A DNA stretch of 64,000 bases from NCBI RefSeq assembly GCF_004323735.1, contig NZ_CP036455.1, positions 3,591,101-3,655,100 of the forward strand, given 5' to 3'. Below are positions 27,508-36,099 of this stretch, piece by piece. The notes beneath the pieces were generated by a model. It was not told the DNA's origin, made no database searches, and saw only the letters and a list, made by a program, of their open reading frames with translations. Made by a program: the position numbers and the translations under genes. Every line of letters starts with the position of its first letter. Position 1 is the stretch's first letter. Source of the DNA: Streptomonospora litoralis. Its GTDB lineage: Bacteria > Actinomycetota > Actinomycetes > Streptosporangiales > Streptosporangiaceae.

Positions 27508-27893
27508 CCAGGCACGGCGGCGCTCCGGCGGATTGGGCGTGGCCCTGCCGGTCCGCATCCCGTGAGCATTCGCTACCGGAAAACGAACAGCCACGGACGA
27601 CAACGGGCTTCAGCCGGAGGCGGTGAGCCGGCGAGCGCGATAGACGGGTCTGCGCGCCGGACCGTACCCGATACCGCACCTGTTTCCCCGGACCGCTCAC
27701 CGAACCGGACATGCGACTCTTACCGCATCCGGCTCTCCACGGGTTCTGCGCCCCATCGATGATCTTGGGCGGCCCACGGTGCCGGGATGCTCAGCCCGCG
27801 CCGGGATTCCTTGTGTCGGCAGCCTTGACCGGCGGTGGGCGGGCGCGAAACGGTCGGGAGCAACTATTCGCCGCAGACGTGATGGGCCTTGCC
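27508..27893. other. Intergenic region with no recognised gene
   Basis: About 390 bp between the terminator and the methyltransferase gene. I see no protein-like reading frame or clear operator. It probably marks the right boundary of the sugar/macrolide operon. Confidence 0.6.
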
Positions 27894-28718
27894 ATGAGCG
27901 AGCACGCACCCGACGCCGCCGCCTCGAACGGCACTTCCTCGATCGACTTCTCGGTGCCGCATTCGTCCCGGGTGTGGAACTACTGGCTCGGCGGCGAAGA
28001 CAACTACGCCGCCGACCGCGCCGCGGGGGACGAGGTGATCGACACCATCCCCGACATCCCCGTCGGTGCGCGCGCCGAGCGGGCCTTCTTGAACCGGGTG
28101 ATCCGCCACCTGGTCCTCGACGCCGGGATCCGGCAGTTTCTCGATGTCGGCACCGGCCTGCCGACCATGGACAACACCCACGAGGTGGCCCAAGACCTGG
28201 CGCCGGAATCGCGGATCGTCTACGTCGACAACGACCCGCTCGTCATGCTCCACGCCCGCGCGCTGCTGTCCAGCACGCTCGAAGGCCCGACGGACTACGT
28301 CGAGGCGGATCTGCGCGACCCCGAGACCATTCTCCAGAAGAGCGCCCGGACACTGGACTTCAGCCGCCCCGTCGGGCTGATGCTGCTGGGCGTGGTCAAC
28401 CACATCATGGACTCCGAAGAGTCCTACCGGCTCGTCGCCCGGCTCGTCGAGGCCCTGCCCGCGGGCAGCCACCTCGCCCTGACCCACTCCACCGCAGAGG
28501 TGCACGGCGAGCCGATGCTGCGGGTCATGCGCGAGATGAACGAACGCGGCGGCACCCCGATCCGCGCCCGGACCCGCCAGGAGATCGAGGGCTACTTCGA
28601 GGGCTTGGAGCTGCTGGAGCCCGGGGTGGTCTCCTGCTCACTCTGGCGCCCCGAGCCGACCGGCCTCGGCACGCCCCCCGAGGTGTACCTGTTCGGCGGT
28701 GTCGGCCGGGTCGGCTGA
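27894..28718 (+). CDS. SAM-dependent methyltransferase, Methyltransf_19 (DUF574) family
   Basis: A 274-residue protein with the family hallmarks: SRVWNYWLGGEDNYAADR near the N-terminus, FLDVGTGLPT as the SAM motif, VYVDNDPLVMLHARAL, and the C-terminal EGLELLEPGVVSCSLWRPE. These proteins are very abundant in actinomycetes. They have a Rossmann SAM fold but poorly known substrates, and many may be regulatory. ATG 27894 (MSEHAP) was chosen, although an in-frame ATG lies 12 bases upstream. It appears monocistronic, between the macrolide region and the arabinofuranosidase. Confidence 0.9.
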   Translation: MSEHAPDAAASNGTSSIDFSVPHSSRVWNYWLGGEDNYAADRAAGDEVIDTIPDIPVGARAERAFLNRVIRHLVLDAGIRQFLDVGTGLPTMDNTHEVAQDLAPESRIVYVDNDPLVMLHARALLSSTLEGPTDYVEADLRDPETILQKSARTLDFSRPVGLMLLGVVNHIMDSEESYRLVARLVEALPAGSHLALTHSTAEVHGEPMLRVMREMNERGGTPIRARTRQEIEGYFEGLELLEPGVVSCSLWRPEPTGLGTPPEVYLFGGVGRVG

Positions 28719-28967
28719 GCGGCCTCGGCGCGGTTTCCGCCGCTTTCACCGCCCCGGGCCCGCCGGTGCGAGAGTGAGGTGCAGCCGCGCGGGTTCCGCG
28801 AGGCCGGCGCGCGCCCGTCGGCGTCGGCGGGTCGGGCGGCGAGGGTGGCTTCGGCCGTACGCGGCGCGAGGATGGCAGCGAACTTCAGTCCGTCCACGGC
28901 GCGGCGGTCTCGGTCGGCCGGTGTCTCCGGCTCCCGGCCGCCTGCTGAACAGGCGGCTCCGCCCCGC

Positions 28968-29087
28968 TCACCGGTCGCCGGGTGCGGCGGACAAGCCTCC
29001 GAAGAGCAGGTCCACGACCTGGTCGGCCAGTTCCTCCACCTCGTACCGGCTTTCCCCGGATGAACCGGGATCGTCAGGGGCGCCCAT
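28968..29087 (-). pseudogene. Possible remnant of a TetR-regulator C-terminus
   Basis: A 39-codon frame ends with VEELADQVVDLLFGGL, which resembles the last helix of TetR-family regulators. No helix-turn-helix region remains in the 511-bp gap around it (28719-29229). It could be a decayed gene end or chance. Apart from this and the CebR-type box at 29129, nothing is visible in the gap. Confidence 0.2.
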
Positions 29088-29128
29088 GCGCGGTCGTTGA
29101 CGGCTCCCCGGCCGTGTCCGATGATTTC

Positions 29129-29140
29129 GGGAGCGCTCCC
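29129..29140. promoter_or_regulatory. CebR/LacI-type operator before the arabinofuranosidase gene
   Basis: GGGAGCGCTCCC is a perfect palindrome 90-101 bp before the ATG. It matches the core of the CebR box (TGGGAGCGCTCCCA) that represses cellulase and other glycosidase genes in actinomycetes. The LacI regulator at 44 kb has a different site nearby (AAAGCGCT core), so the cognate repressor is probably elsewhere. Confidence 0.75.
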
Positions 29141-29229
29141 AGAGCGCGTTACGGCGGGAGGAGCCGCATCGGCGGCCTCTCGGGTGGCAGCACGCACGTT
29201 CTTGACCCCCCTACACGAGGACGGTTCCC

Positions 29230-31332
29230 ATGCAGCTCGCAGTCCCGCGCCGCGCCCCGTCGCGGCCCGGCGCCGCCATAGGACTGGCCGCCGCACTCAC
29301 CTGTACCGCCCTGGCCGCCACCGTGGTGGCGGCCGAGCCGCCCCGGGCCGCCGCCGACCCGCCCGACGAGGCCCCCGTCGACGTCTCGGTCAACGCGAAG
29401 CTGGGGCTGGGCACCATCGACGAGGCGGCGTTCGGGGTCAACCACGCGATCTGGGACGCGCACATGAACGACCCCGAGGTCGCCACGCTGCTGGAGGACG
29501 CCGGCATCGGGGTGATGCGCTACCCGGGCGGGTCCTACGGCGACATCTACCACTGGGAGGACCACACCGCGCCCGGCGGCTACGTGGCGCCCAACACCGA
29601 CTTCGACGCCTTCATGGGCACGGTGCGCGCGGCCGGAGCCCAGCCGATGATCATCGCGAACTACGGCACCGGCAGCCCCGAAGAGGCCGCGGAGTGGGTG
29701 CGCTACGCCAACGTCACCAACGACTACAACGCCAAGTACTGGGAGATCGGCAACGAGGTCTACGGCAACGGCCACTACGGAAACGGCTGGGAGGAGGATG
29801 ACCACGCCGACAAGAGCCCCGCGGAGTACGCGCGCAACCTGCTCGACTACGCGGAGGCGATGAAGGCGGTCGATCCGACCATCGAGATCGGCGCGGTGCT
29901 GACCACCCCGGGCGACTGGCCCGACGGGATCGTCGGCCCCGGCGACTCCGCCGACTGGAACAACACCGTGCTCTCCCGCGTCGCCGACACCATCGACTTC
30001 GCCGTGGTGCACTCCTATCCCGGCGGCTCCACCGCCGACGAGGCGCTGGACCGGGTCCGGCGCCTGCCGGGCCAGCTGCGCCAGGTCCGCCGGCAGCTCG
30101 ACCACCACGCCGGGGAGCGCTCGTCCGAGATCGGCATCGCGCTGACCGAGGTCAACACCAAAGTGCAGATGAACAGCCGCCCCGCCGGCCTGTTCGCGCC
30201 GCACGTGTACATGACCGCTATGGAGAACGGCGTCTTCAACATCGACTGGTGGAACGTCCACAACGGCCCCACCGAGGTGAACCGGGTGGACGGCGAACTC
30301 GGGTTCAACGACTTCGGGCTGCTCTCCAGCGGCGGCTGCATCGACGACGTCTGCCAGCCGCCGGTCAACACGCCCTTCCACCCCTACTACGGCATCAAAG
30401 CCCTCACCGACCTCGGCCGCCCCGGCGACACCATGGTCGCCTCCTCCTCCGGCAGCGAGGACGTCGCGGTCCACGCCGTGCACCAGGACGACGGCGACCT
30501 GAGCGTCATGCTCATCAACAAGGACCAGGACACGTCCCACCCGGTGGACATCGACTACGCCGGATTCACGCCCGACGGCGGGCAGCCGGTCGTCCACCGC
30601 TACGCCCGCGGCGACAGCGACGTCACCGAGGTCGCCGCCCCCGGCGACGGCACCATGACCCTCAAGCCCTACTCGATCACCACGGTGACCGTCTCGCCGA
30701 AGAACGGCGAGGCGGCGGTGGGCGCCCCGGGCACGCCCGAGCTCACGGCCGCGGACAGCACCACCGCCACACGGAGCTGGCCCGCCGCCACCCGCGGCAC
30801 GCCGGTGCGCTACGAGGTCTACGAGCAGCTCGGCGCCAACGCCCAGCTCCTGGCCACCACCACCTCCACCTCGGTGACCCTGAACAACCTGCCCCCGGGC
30901 TCCGAACACAGCGTCAACGTGCTGGCCCGCGACGCGGCCGGGCACCTCTCCCGGCCCTCCGAGCCCCTGACCGTCGCCACCACGTCACCGCAGGACAGCA
31001 CCTGCCAGGTGAACTACAGCGTGGACAACAGCTGGAGCAGCGGCTTCGTCGCCACGGTCACCGTCTCCAACCTCGCCGACACACCGATCAACGGGTGGAG
31101 CCTGGACTTCACCTGGCCCGAGACCGGGCAGTCGCTGCAAAGCGCCTGGAACGCGCAGGTGAGCAGCGACGGGCGGCGCGTCCACGTCACCGACAACGGC
31201 CAGAACGCCACCCTGGCTCCCGACGGCGGCTCCACCGCGACCTTCGGGTTCGTCGGTGCCAACGACGGCGCCAACCCCGCGCCCACCACCTTCACCCTCA
31301 ACGGCACGGTCTGCCGCACGGCCGGCGACTGA
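29230..31332 (+). CDS. Secreted GH51-like alpha-L-arabinofuranosidase with Fn3 and CBM2
   Basis: A 700-residue secreted glycoside hydrolase. A signal peptide (about residues 1-42) precedes a clan-A TIM barrel with acid/base Glu176 in WEIGNEVYGNG and a likely nucleophile Glu307 in ALTEVNT. A beta domain, a fibronectin-III-like module (about 500-595) and a C-terminal CBM2 follow. The CBM2 is bounded by the usual Cys pair (about 600 and 696) with its exposed Trp residues (NSW, NGWSLDFTW). GH51-type arabinofuranosidases remove arabinose from arabinoxylan; GH39-like activity is the alternative. It is preceded by a CebR-type box and followed by a strong terminator. Confidence 0.85.
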   Translation: MQLAVPRRAPSRPGAAIGLAAALTCTALAATVVAAEPPRAAADPPDEAPVDVSVNAKLGLGTIDEAAFGVNHAIWDAHMNDPEVATLLEDAGIGVMRYPGGSYGDIYHWEDHTAPGGYVAPNTDFDAFMGTVRAAGAQPMIIANYGTGSPEEAAEWVRYANVTNDYNAKYWEIGNEVYGNGHYGNGWEEDDHADKSPAEYARNLLDYAEAMKAVDPTIEIGAVLTTPGDWPDGIVGPGDSADWNNTVLSRVADTIDFAVVHSYPGGSTADEALDRVRRLPGQLRQVRRQLDHHAGERSSEIGIALTEVNTKVQMNSRPAGLFAPHVYMTAMENGVFNIDWWNVHNGPTEVNRVDGELGFNDFGLLSSGGCIDDVCQPPVNTPFHPYYGIKALTDLGRPGDTMVASSSGSEDVAVHAVHQDDGDLSVMLINKDQDTSHPVDIDYAGFTPDGGQPVVHRYARGDSDVTEVAAPGDGTMTLKPYSITTVTVSPKNGEAAVGAPGTPELTAADSTTATRSWPAATRGTPVRYEVYEQLGANAQLLATTTSTSVTLNNLPPGSEHSVNVLARDAAGHLSRPSEPLTVATTSPQDSTCQVNYSVDNSWSSGFVATVTVSNLADTPINGWSLDFTWPETGQSLQSAWNAQVSSDGRRVHVTDNGQNATLAPDGGSTATFGFVGANDGANPAPTTFTLNGTVCRTAGD

Positions 31333-31347
31333 GCAGGGCCCGGTCCC

Positions 31348-31379
31348 GGCGGGACGGGCGGTGTGCCTCCCGTCCCGCC
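31348..31379. terminator. Hairpin terminator between convergent genes
   Basis: GGCGGGACGGG (31348-31358) pairs perfectly with CCCGTCCCGCC (31369-31379) around a 10-base loop, 16 bases after the glycosidase stop and before the end of the convergent quinone reductase gene. Confidence 0.75.
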
Positions 31380-31447
31380 TCAGCGGCGGCTTCCGGCCGC
31401 CCCCGGCTCCAGACGGACCTCCCCGAAGCGCCGGCGAGCGCCCTGTG

Positions 31448-32410
31448 TCATCCGTCCACCGAGAGGACGAGCCTGCCGCGGGTGCCACCGGATGCGACGA
31501 GTTCGTGGGCCCGGTGGGCATCCGAAAGCGGCAGCACCTGCTGCCGCGGGGACCGGAGCCGGCCGTCGTCGAAGAGGCGGGCGAGCGAGGCGAGCAGCCG
31601 GCCGTCCGGTTCGGCGCCGAGGAAACGGGCGCGGATCCCGCGCGGCGGCACCGGCTCGGTCCCCGGCCGCGGCTCGTCCTCCAGCGAGGGGATGTAGACG
31701 GCGCGCCCGCCGTCGCGCACCGCCTCGAATCCGCGCAGCAGCACCTGTGGCCGCACCTCGCCCCCGGCGCAGTCCAGCATCGCGTCGACCCCTCCCCCGG
31801 CGGCGTCGCGCACCGCTTGGGGCCAGGCGTCGTCCCGGTAGTCGACGGCGGCCGTCGCGCCCGACTCCCGGACCGCGGGGTGGTCGGGCGCGCTCGCCGT
31901 GCCGACCACCCGCGCCCCCAGGAGCCGGGCCGCGATCTGGACGGCGAAGGCACCGACGCCGCCGGCGGCACCGGTGACCAGGACCGCCTCCCCTCGCTCG
32001 ACGCCGAGAACGTCGACGAGCGCCTGGTGGGCCGTCGTCGCGGCAACCGGTACCCCCGCGGCTTCCTGCGCCGACAGCGACTCCGGTCTGCGGGCGGCGG
32101 CGTCGGCCGAAACGGCGCGCAACTCGGCGTATCCCCCGCCGGGGACGTCGAACGCGTAGACCTCGTCACCCGGCTGGAAGTCCGTGACGCCGGCTCCGAC
32201 GCGCTCCACGACGCCGGCGGACTCCAACCCGGGGACGTAGGGAAACTCCATCGCGCCGAAACGGCCCTCGCGGGCCATCACGTCCCAGTAGCCGACGCCT
32301 GCGGCGGCGTTGCGGAGGAGGATGTGTCCGGGCCCGGTCTCGGGGACCGGGAGCCGGGCCGTGCCCAGCTGTTCCGCTCCTCCGAACCTCTCGATCGCCA
32401 TCGCACGCAT
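31448..32410 (-). CDS. Zinc-independent NADPH:quinone oxidoreductase-type MDR protein
   Basis: A 320-residue medium-chain reductase with an N-terminal GroES-like fold (PGLESAGVVERVGAGV) and the NADPH motif VTGAAGGVGAFAVQ. The zinc-ligand cysteines of alcohol dehydrogenases are absent. Family members reduce quinones or enones. AAGGGAG precedes the ATG. It diverges from a LysR regulator gene 161 bp away, the usual layout in which the regulator controls the reductase. Confidence 0.92.
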   Translation of the reverse strand: MRAMAIERFGGAEQLGTARLPVPETGPGHILLRNAAAGVGYWDVMAREGRFGAMEFPYVPGLESAGVVERVGAGVTDFQPGDEVYAFDVPGGGYAELRAVSADAAARRPESLSAQEAAGVPVAATTAHQALVDVLGVERGEAVLVTGAAGGVGAFAVQIAARLLGARVVGTASAPDHPAVRESGATAAVDYRDDAWPQAVRDAAGGGVDAMLDCAGGEVRPQVLLRGFEAVRDGGRAVYIPSLEDEPRPGTEPVPPRGIRARFLGAEPDGRLLASLARLFDDGRLRSPRQQVLPLSDAHRAHELVASGGTRGRLVLSVDG

Positions 32411-32571
32411 GCCGGCACTCCCTTCGCTCGTCGTCGGCATCCCGCTCGTCGCCACGCATCCGTCCCGCCCCGAGAACGGCGGTCCGCCCCTCGGCGCGAA
32501 CGCGACCAGCGTCGCCGCCCCACGGCACGGCCGTCCAAGTCCCGCAGGGCTGCGATCGATAAACTGAAGGC

Positions 32572-33450
32572 ATGGAACCGGATTTCCGGCTGCTGCGCTC
32601 CTTCGTGGCCGTGGCCGAGGAGCTGCACTTCGGTGAGGCCGCCGTCCGGTTGCGCGTCGCCCAGCCCGCCCTGTCCAAGCAGATCGCGAAGCTGGAGTCC
32701 GACCTCGGGGTGTCCCTGTTCGACCGCACCAGCCGGCGGGTGCGGCTCACCCCCGCGGGCGAGGCACTGCTTCCGCAGGCGCGGACGGCGCTGGAGCAGG
32801 CGCGCGCCGGGCTGCGGCGCGCCAGGGCGGTGGGTGAGCGCACGAGCGGGGTGCTGCGCGTGGGCTTCATGACCGGCGCGATCCAGCCGGCCCTGCTGCG
32901 CGCGTTCGAGCGGGAGTACCCCGCGGCCGGCGTCGACGTGAAGCGCTACGACTGGTTCGACCAGACCGCGTGCCTGCGCGACGGGCGTGCCGACATCGCC
33001 TTCGTCTGCCCGCCCATCGAGGAAGCCGACATACGCGTCGAGGTCCTCGCCGAGCAGACGCGGCTCGCGGTGCTGCCCCGCGGGCACCCGGCGGCGGGGC
33101 GAAGCGCGCTGTCCATACTCGACCTGGGCGAGGAGCCGGTGATCGGGCACCACCGGGCGCCGCGGGCCTGGGCCCGGTTCTCCGCCGTGGATCCGCGCCC
33201 GGACGGCTCACCCGCGGTCTACGGCCCCGCCGTCGACACGGTCGAGGAGAAGCTCGAACACGCCGCCGCCGGGCACGGCGTCGGACTCGTCCCGTCCTCC
33301 ATCCGCGACCACTACGACCGCGACGACGTGGTCTTCGTCCCGGTCACCGACATCCCGCCCTGCCAGTCCGCGCTCGCGTGGCTCCCGCCCGCCCGGAGTC
33401 CGCTGATGCGCGCCTTTGTGGCACTCGCGCGCGATCGATACGGTCGGTGA
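32572..33450 (+). CDS. LysR-family transcriptional regulator
   Basis: A 292-residue LysR protein: an N-terminal winged HTH (RLLRSFVAVAEELHFGEAAVRLRVAQPALSKQI... pattern at about residues 5-42) and a periplasmic-binding-type effector domain from about 90. It is divergent from the quinone reductase gene, its likely target, with a 161-bp shared promoter region. The effector is unknown. Confidence 0.94.
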   Translation: MEPDFRLLRSFVAVAEELHFGEAAVRLRVAQPALSKQIAKLESDLGVSLFDRTSRRVRLTPAGEALLPQARTALEQARAGLRRARAVGERTSGVLRVGFMTGAIQPALLRAFEREYPAAGVDVKRYDWFDQTACLRDGRADIAFVCPPIEEADIRVEVLAEQTRLAVLPRGHPAAGRSALSILDLGEEPVIGHHRAPRAWARFSAVDPRPDGSPAVYGPAVDTVEEKLEHAAAGHGVGLVPSSIRDHYDRDDVVFVPVTDIPPCQSALAWLPPARSPLMRAFVALARDRYGR

Positions 33451-33579
33451 GAGCCTGGCGGGGTCCCCGCACGAGCGGCGCGGGGCCGGGAGCCGCAACG
33501 CCTTCCGGCACACCGGGCATCGCCGACCCGGTCGAGGCGGATTCGAAACGCCCGCCCGTGGGGGTGAAGGAGCGAGGGA

Positions 33580-34755
33580 ATGCGTGTACTCATCGCCGGG
33601 GCGGGTCTGGCGGGTCTGTGCCTGCACCGGCTGCTCCGGGACGCGGGCCATGAGGTCCGCTCGCTCGAACGGGCGCGGAGTTTCGGTCGGCTGGGCTACG
33701 GCATCGGCCTGTGGAGCAACGCCTGGCAGGTTCTGGAGCAGGCCGGAGCCGCCGACGCCGTCGCACAGGCCGGGGTTCCGGTCGGCCACTGGCAGTTGCG
33801 CGACGCGTCCGGCCGCTTGCTGCGCGCCCTGTCCACCGACCAGCCGGCCTCCGCCGAGGAGACCGGCGACGGCGCCCGCGCGGCGCAGCGCCCGTTCACC
33901 GTCGTGCACCGCGCCGACCTGCACGACGCGCTACGCGCCCGGGTCCCCGACGCCGAGATCCGGACGGGCATCGCCGTCGAGGATGTGCGCCACAGCAACG
34001 GCCGGACGACCGCCGTGCTGTCGGACGGCACCGAGGAGGAGGCCGACGTCCTGGTCGGCGCGGACGGGGTGCACTCGCGGGTGCGTGAGTCGGCCGGCGG
34101 AGGCGGCGCCGCCGATCTCGGCACCGCGGCCTGGGCGTTCTGGGTGCCCGAGGGCGTCGACGTGCCCGACGGCTTCACCGAGATGTGGGGCGAGGACGGC
34201 AAGGCGTTCCTGATCGCCGGCGTCTCCGGGGCGCGGATGGCGACCCTGGCGATGCCCGTGCCCGCCGACGCCGACGTCGGCGACCCGCTCGGCTACCTGC
34301 GCAGCCGCGCGCACGAATGGGTGCTGCCCGAAGTCCTCGACCACCTCGCCCGCACGGGCGGGGACGTCTTCTTCGACCGCAACCGCGCTGTGGCCCCGCC
34401 GCGGTTCGCCCGCGGGCGCGTCGCGCTGATCGGCGACGCCGGCCACGCTCTGCATCCGGTCATCGGGATGGGCGCCACCCTGGCTCTGGAGGACGCCTGG
34501 GTGCTGGCCGACGAACTCACCGGCCCGGCCCCGGCCGCCCGGGCGCCGCAGGCGCTGGCGGGCTTTCGCCGGCGGCGCCGCCGCCCGGTCCACCGCGCCC
34601 GGCGCGAGGCCGCTCTGGCGCAGCGGCTGGTGCTGACTCCCAACCCCCTGGTGCGCCGGACGCGCAACGCGCTGGCCGCACACACGCGGGTCTTCGACCG
34701 GTTCTTCACCCGCCAGGCCGACGAGCTGTCCCGCCCGCTCTCCGCACGGCTGTAG
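33580..34755 (+). CDS. FAD-dependent aromatic hydroxylase-type monooxygenase
   Basis: A 391-residue flavoprotein monooxygenase with all three motifs of the PHBH family: GAGLAGL at the N-terminus, VGADGVHSRVR (DG motif, about 165) and ALIGDAGHALHPVIGMGA (GD motif, about 285). Such enzymes hydroxylate phenols or oxidise them to quinones. The type III PKS gene starts about 210 bp downstream on the same strand, an arrangement like SrsA/SrsC, where the oxygenase turns an alkylresorcinol into a quinone. A role on the type III PKS product is therefore likely but inferred. Confidence 0.9.
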   Translation: MRVLIAGAGLAGLCLHRLLRDAGHEVRSLERARSFGRLGYGIGLWSNAWQVLEQAGAADAVAQAGVPVGHWQLRDASGRLLRALSTDQPASAEETGDGARAAQRPFTVVHRADLHDALRARVPDAEIRTGIAVEDVRHSNGRTTAVLSDGTEEEADVLVGADGVHSRVRESAGGGGAADLGTAAWAFWVPEGVDVPDGFTEMWGEDGKAFLIAGVSGARMATLAMPVPADADVGDPLGYLRSRAHEWVLPEVLDHLARTGGDVFFDRNRAVAPPRFARGRVALIGDAGHALHPVIGMGATLALEDAWVLADELTGPAPAARAPQALAGFRRRRRRPVHRARREAALAQRLVLTPNPLVRRTRNALAAHTRVFDRFFTRQADELSRPLSARL

Positions 34756-34967
34756 TGCGCCGGCCGGAGGCGGGGTGCGGCCGTCGGTCGCGGACGCCTC
34801 GGCCGTGCCGGGCAGCCGGATCGGGCCGGTTCCGGGCATGCGCGGTCGTTAGCGCGGGGGTTGCGGGGTAGCGGACTCGGTGGCGCGATCGCCCTCCTCG
34901 TCGTGCACCGGGCGTAACCGCCAGGAGGCGCCGGCGCGGTCGGGGGTCCGGAGTCGAGCTGGGAGAC

Positions 34968-36029
34968 ATGATGCGTGTCGGGGCCGTACGGACGGTGCTT
35001 CCGGAGCACTACTACAGCCAGGAGGAGATCACCGACGCCATGGCGCGGTGGACGGACGCCGATGAGCGGCTGCTGCGCCGCTTCCATGCCGCCACCCAGG
35101 TGAGTGGGCGGCCGCTGGTGTGGCCGCTGGAGGAGTATCCGAAGCTGAACGACTTCACCACCGCCAACGACGCCTTCATCGACAACGCGCTCGACCTGGG
35201 CGAGCGCGCCATGCGGGCGGCTCTGGAGAGCGCCGGGGTACAGGCGCGCGAGGTGGACCAGCTCGTCGTGTGCTATTCCACGGGCGTAGCCACCCCCACC
35301 CCGGATGTGGGCCTGGCCAAGCGCGCGGGGCTGCGGGCGGACGTCAAGCGCGTCCCGGTGTTCGGGCTGGGCTGCTCCGCCGGCGCCGCCGGACTGGCGC
35401 GACTGCACGACTACCTGCTCGGCCGGCCGGACCAGGTGGCCATGCTGGTGTGCATCGAGTTGTGCTCGCTGACCCTGCAGCGAGACGACACCTCCACGGC
35501 GAACCTGGTGGCCAGCGGCCTGTTCGGCGACGGCGTCACGGCCGTGGTGGCGCTGGGCGAACAGGCCGCCGAGCGCGGCTCCGCAATCAGGCGGGGGCCA
35601 CGCGTCACGGCCTCCGGCAGCAGGCTCTACCCCGGCACCGAGCGCCTGATGGGCTGGGAGATCGGCGAGCACGGCTTCCGCACGGTCCTCGCCGCCGACC
35701 TGGCGGACCACGTGGAGGCCGTCCTCGCCGACGACGTGGCCGCCTTCCTCGGCGACCACGGGCTCTCGCGAAAGGACGTGTCGTCGTGGGTGTGCCACCC
35801 CGGCGGCCCCAAGGTGCTCGACAAGATCAGCGAGGTCCTCGACTTCGGCCACGGCGAGTTGGACGTCACCTGGCAGTCCCTCCGGCAATTGGGGAACCTG
35901 TCCTCGGTGTCGGTGCTCGACGTGCTGGAGAGGACGATCGCGGACCACCGCCCGGCCGAGGGCGAACCCGGCGTGCTGATGGCACTGGGGCCGGGCTTCT
36001 CCGCCGACCTGGTCCTGCTGCGCTGGTGA
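34968..36029 (+). CDS. Type III polyketide synthase (chalcone-synthase family)
   Basis: A 353-residue homodimeric ketosynthase with the full Cys-His-Asn triad: C136 in VFGLGCSAGAAGLAR, His in VCHPGGPKVLD and Asn in QLGNLSSVSVLD. It makes pyrones, resorcinols or naphthols from acyl- and malonyl-CoA; the sequence does not say which. GGGAG lies just before tandem ATGs at 34968 and 34971, and the second has the better spacing. The upstream FAD monooxygenase and downstream MFS exporter complete a small cluster. The Ser-Val-Ser after the Asn motif and the lack of a methyltransferase leave the product class open. Confidence 0.95.
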   Translation: MMRVGAVRTVLPEHYYSQEEITDAMARWTDADERLLRRFHAATQVSGRPLVWPLEEYPKLNDFTTANDAFIDNALDLGERAMRAALESAGVQAREVDQLVVCYSTGVATPTPDVGLAKRAGLRADVKRVPVFGLGCSAGAAGLARLHDYLLGRPDQVAMLVCIELCSLTLQRDDTSTANLVASGLFGDGVTAVVALGEQAAERGSAIRRGPRVTASGSRLYPGTERLMGWEIGEHGFRTVLAADLADHVEAVLADDVAAFLGDHGLSRKDVSSWVCHPGGPKVLDKISEVLDFGHGELDVTWQSLRQLGNLSSVSVLDVLERTIADHRPAEGEPGVLMALGPGFSADLVLLRW

Positions 36030-36099
36030 GCGCCGGCGGGGCTGCGCACGCGGCGCCGGACGAAGCACGGCGACGGCGGCCCGCGCCCCGCTACACGGA

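Noticed and set aside
28719-29229. Frames of 60-230 codons in the gap before the arabinofuranosidase
   Set aside because: Arg/Ala/Gly-rich shadow translations overlapping real genes; only the short TetR-like end was kept, at low confidence.
34968-36029. KAS III (FabH) instead of type III PKS
   Set aside because: The GLGCSAGAAG active site, CHPGGPKVLD and GNLSSVSV follow the chalcone-synthase family, and the length (353) fits it.
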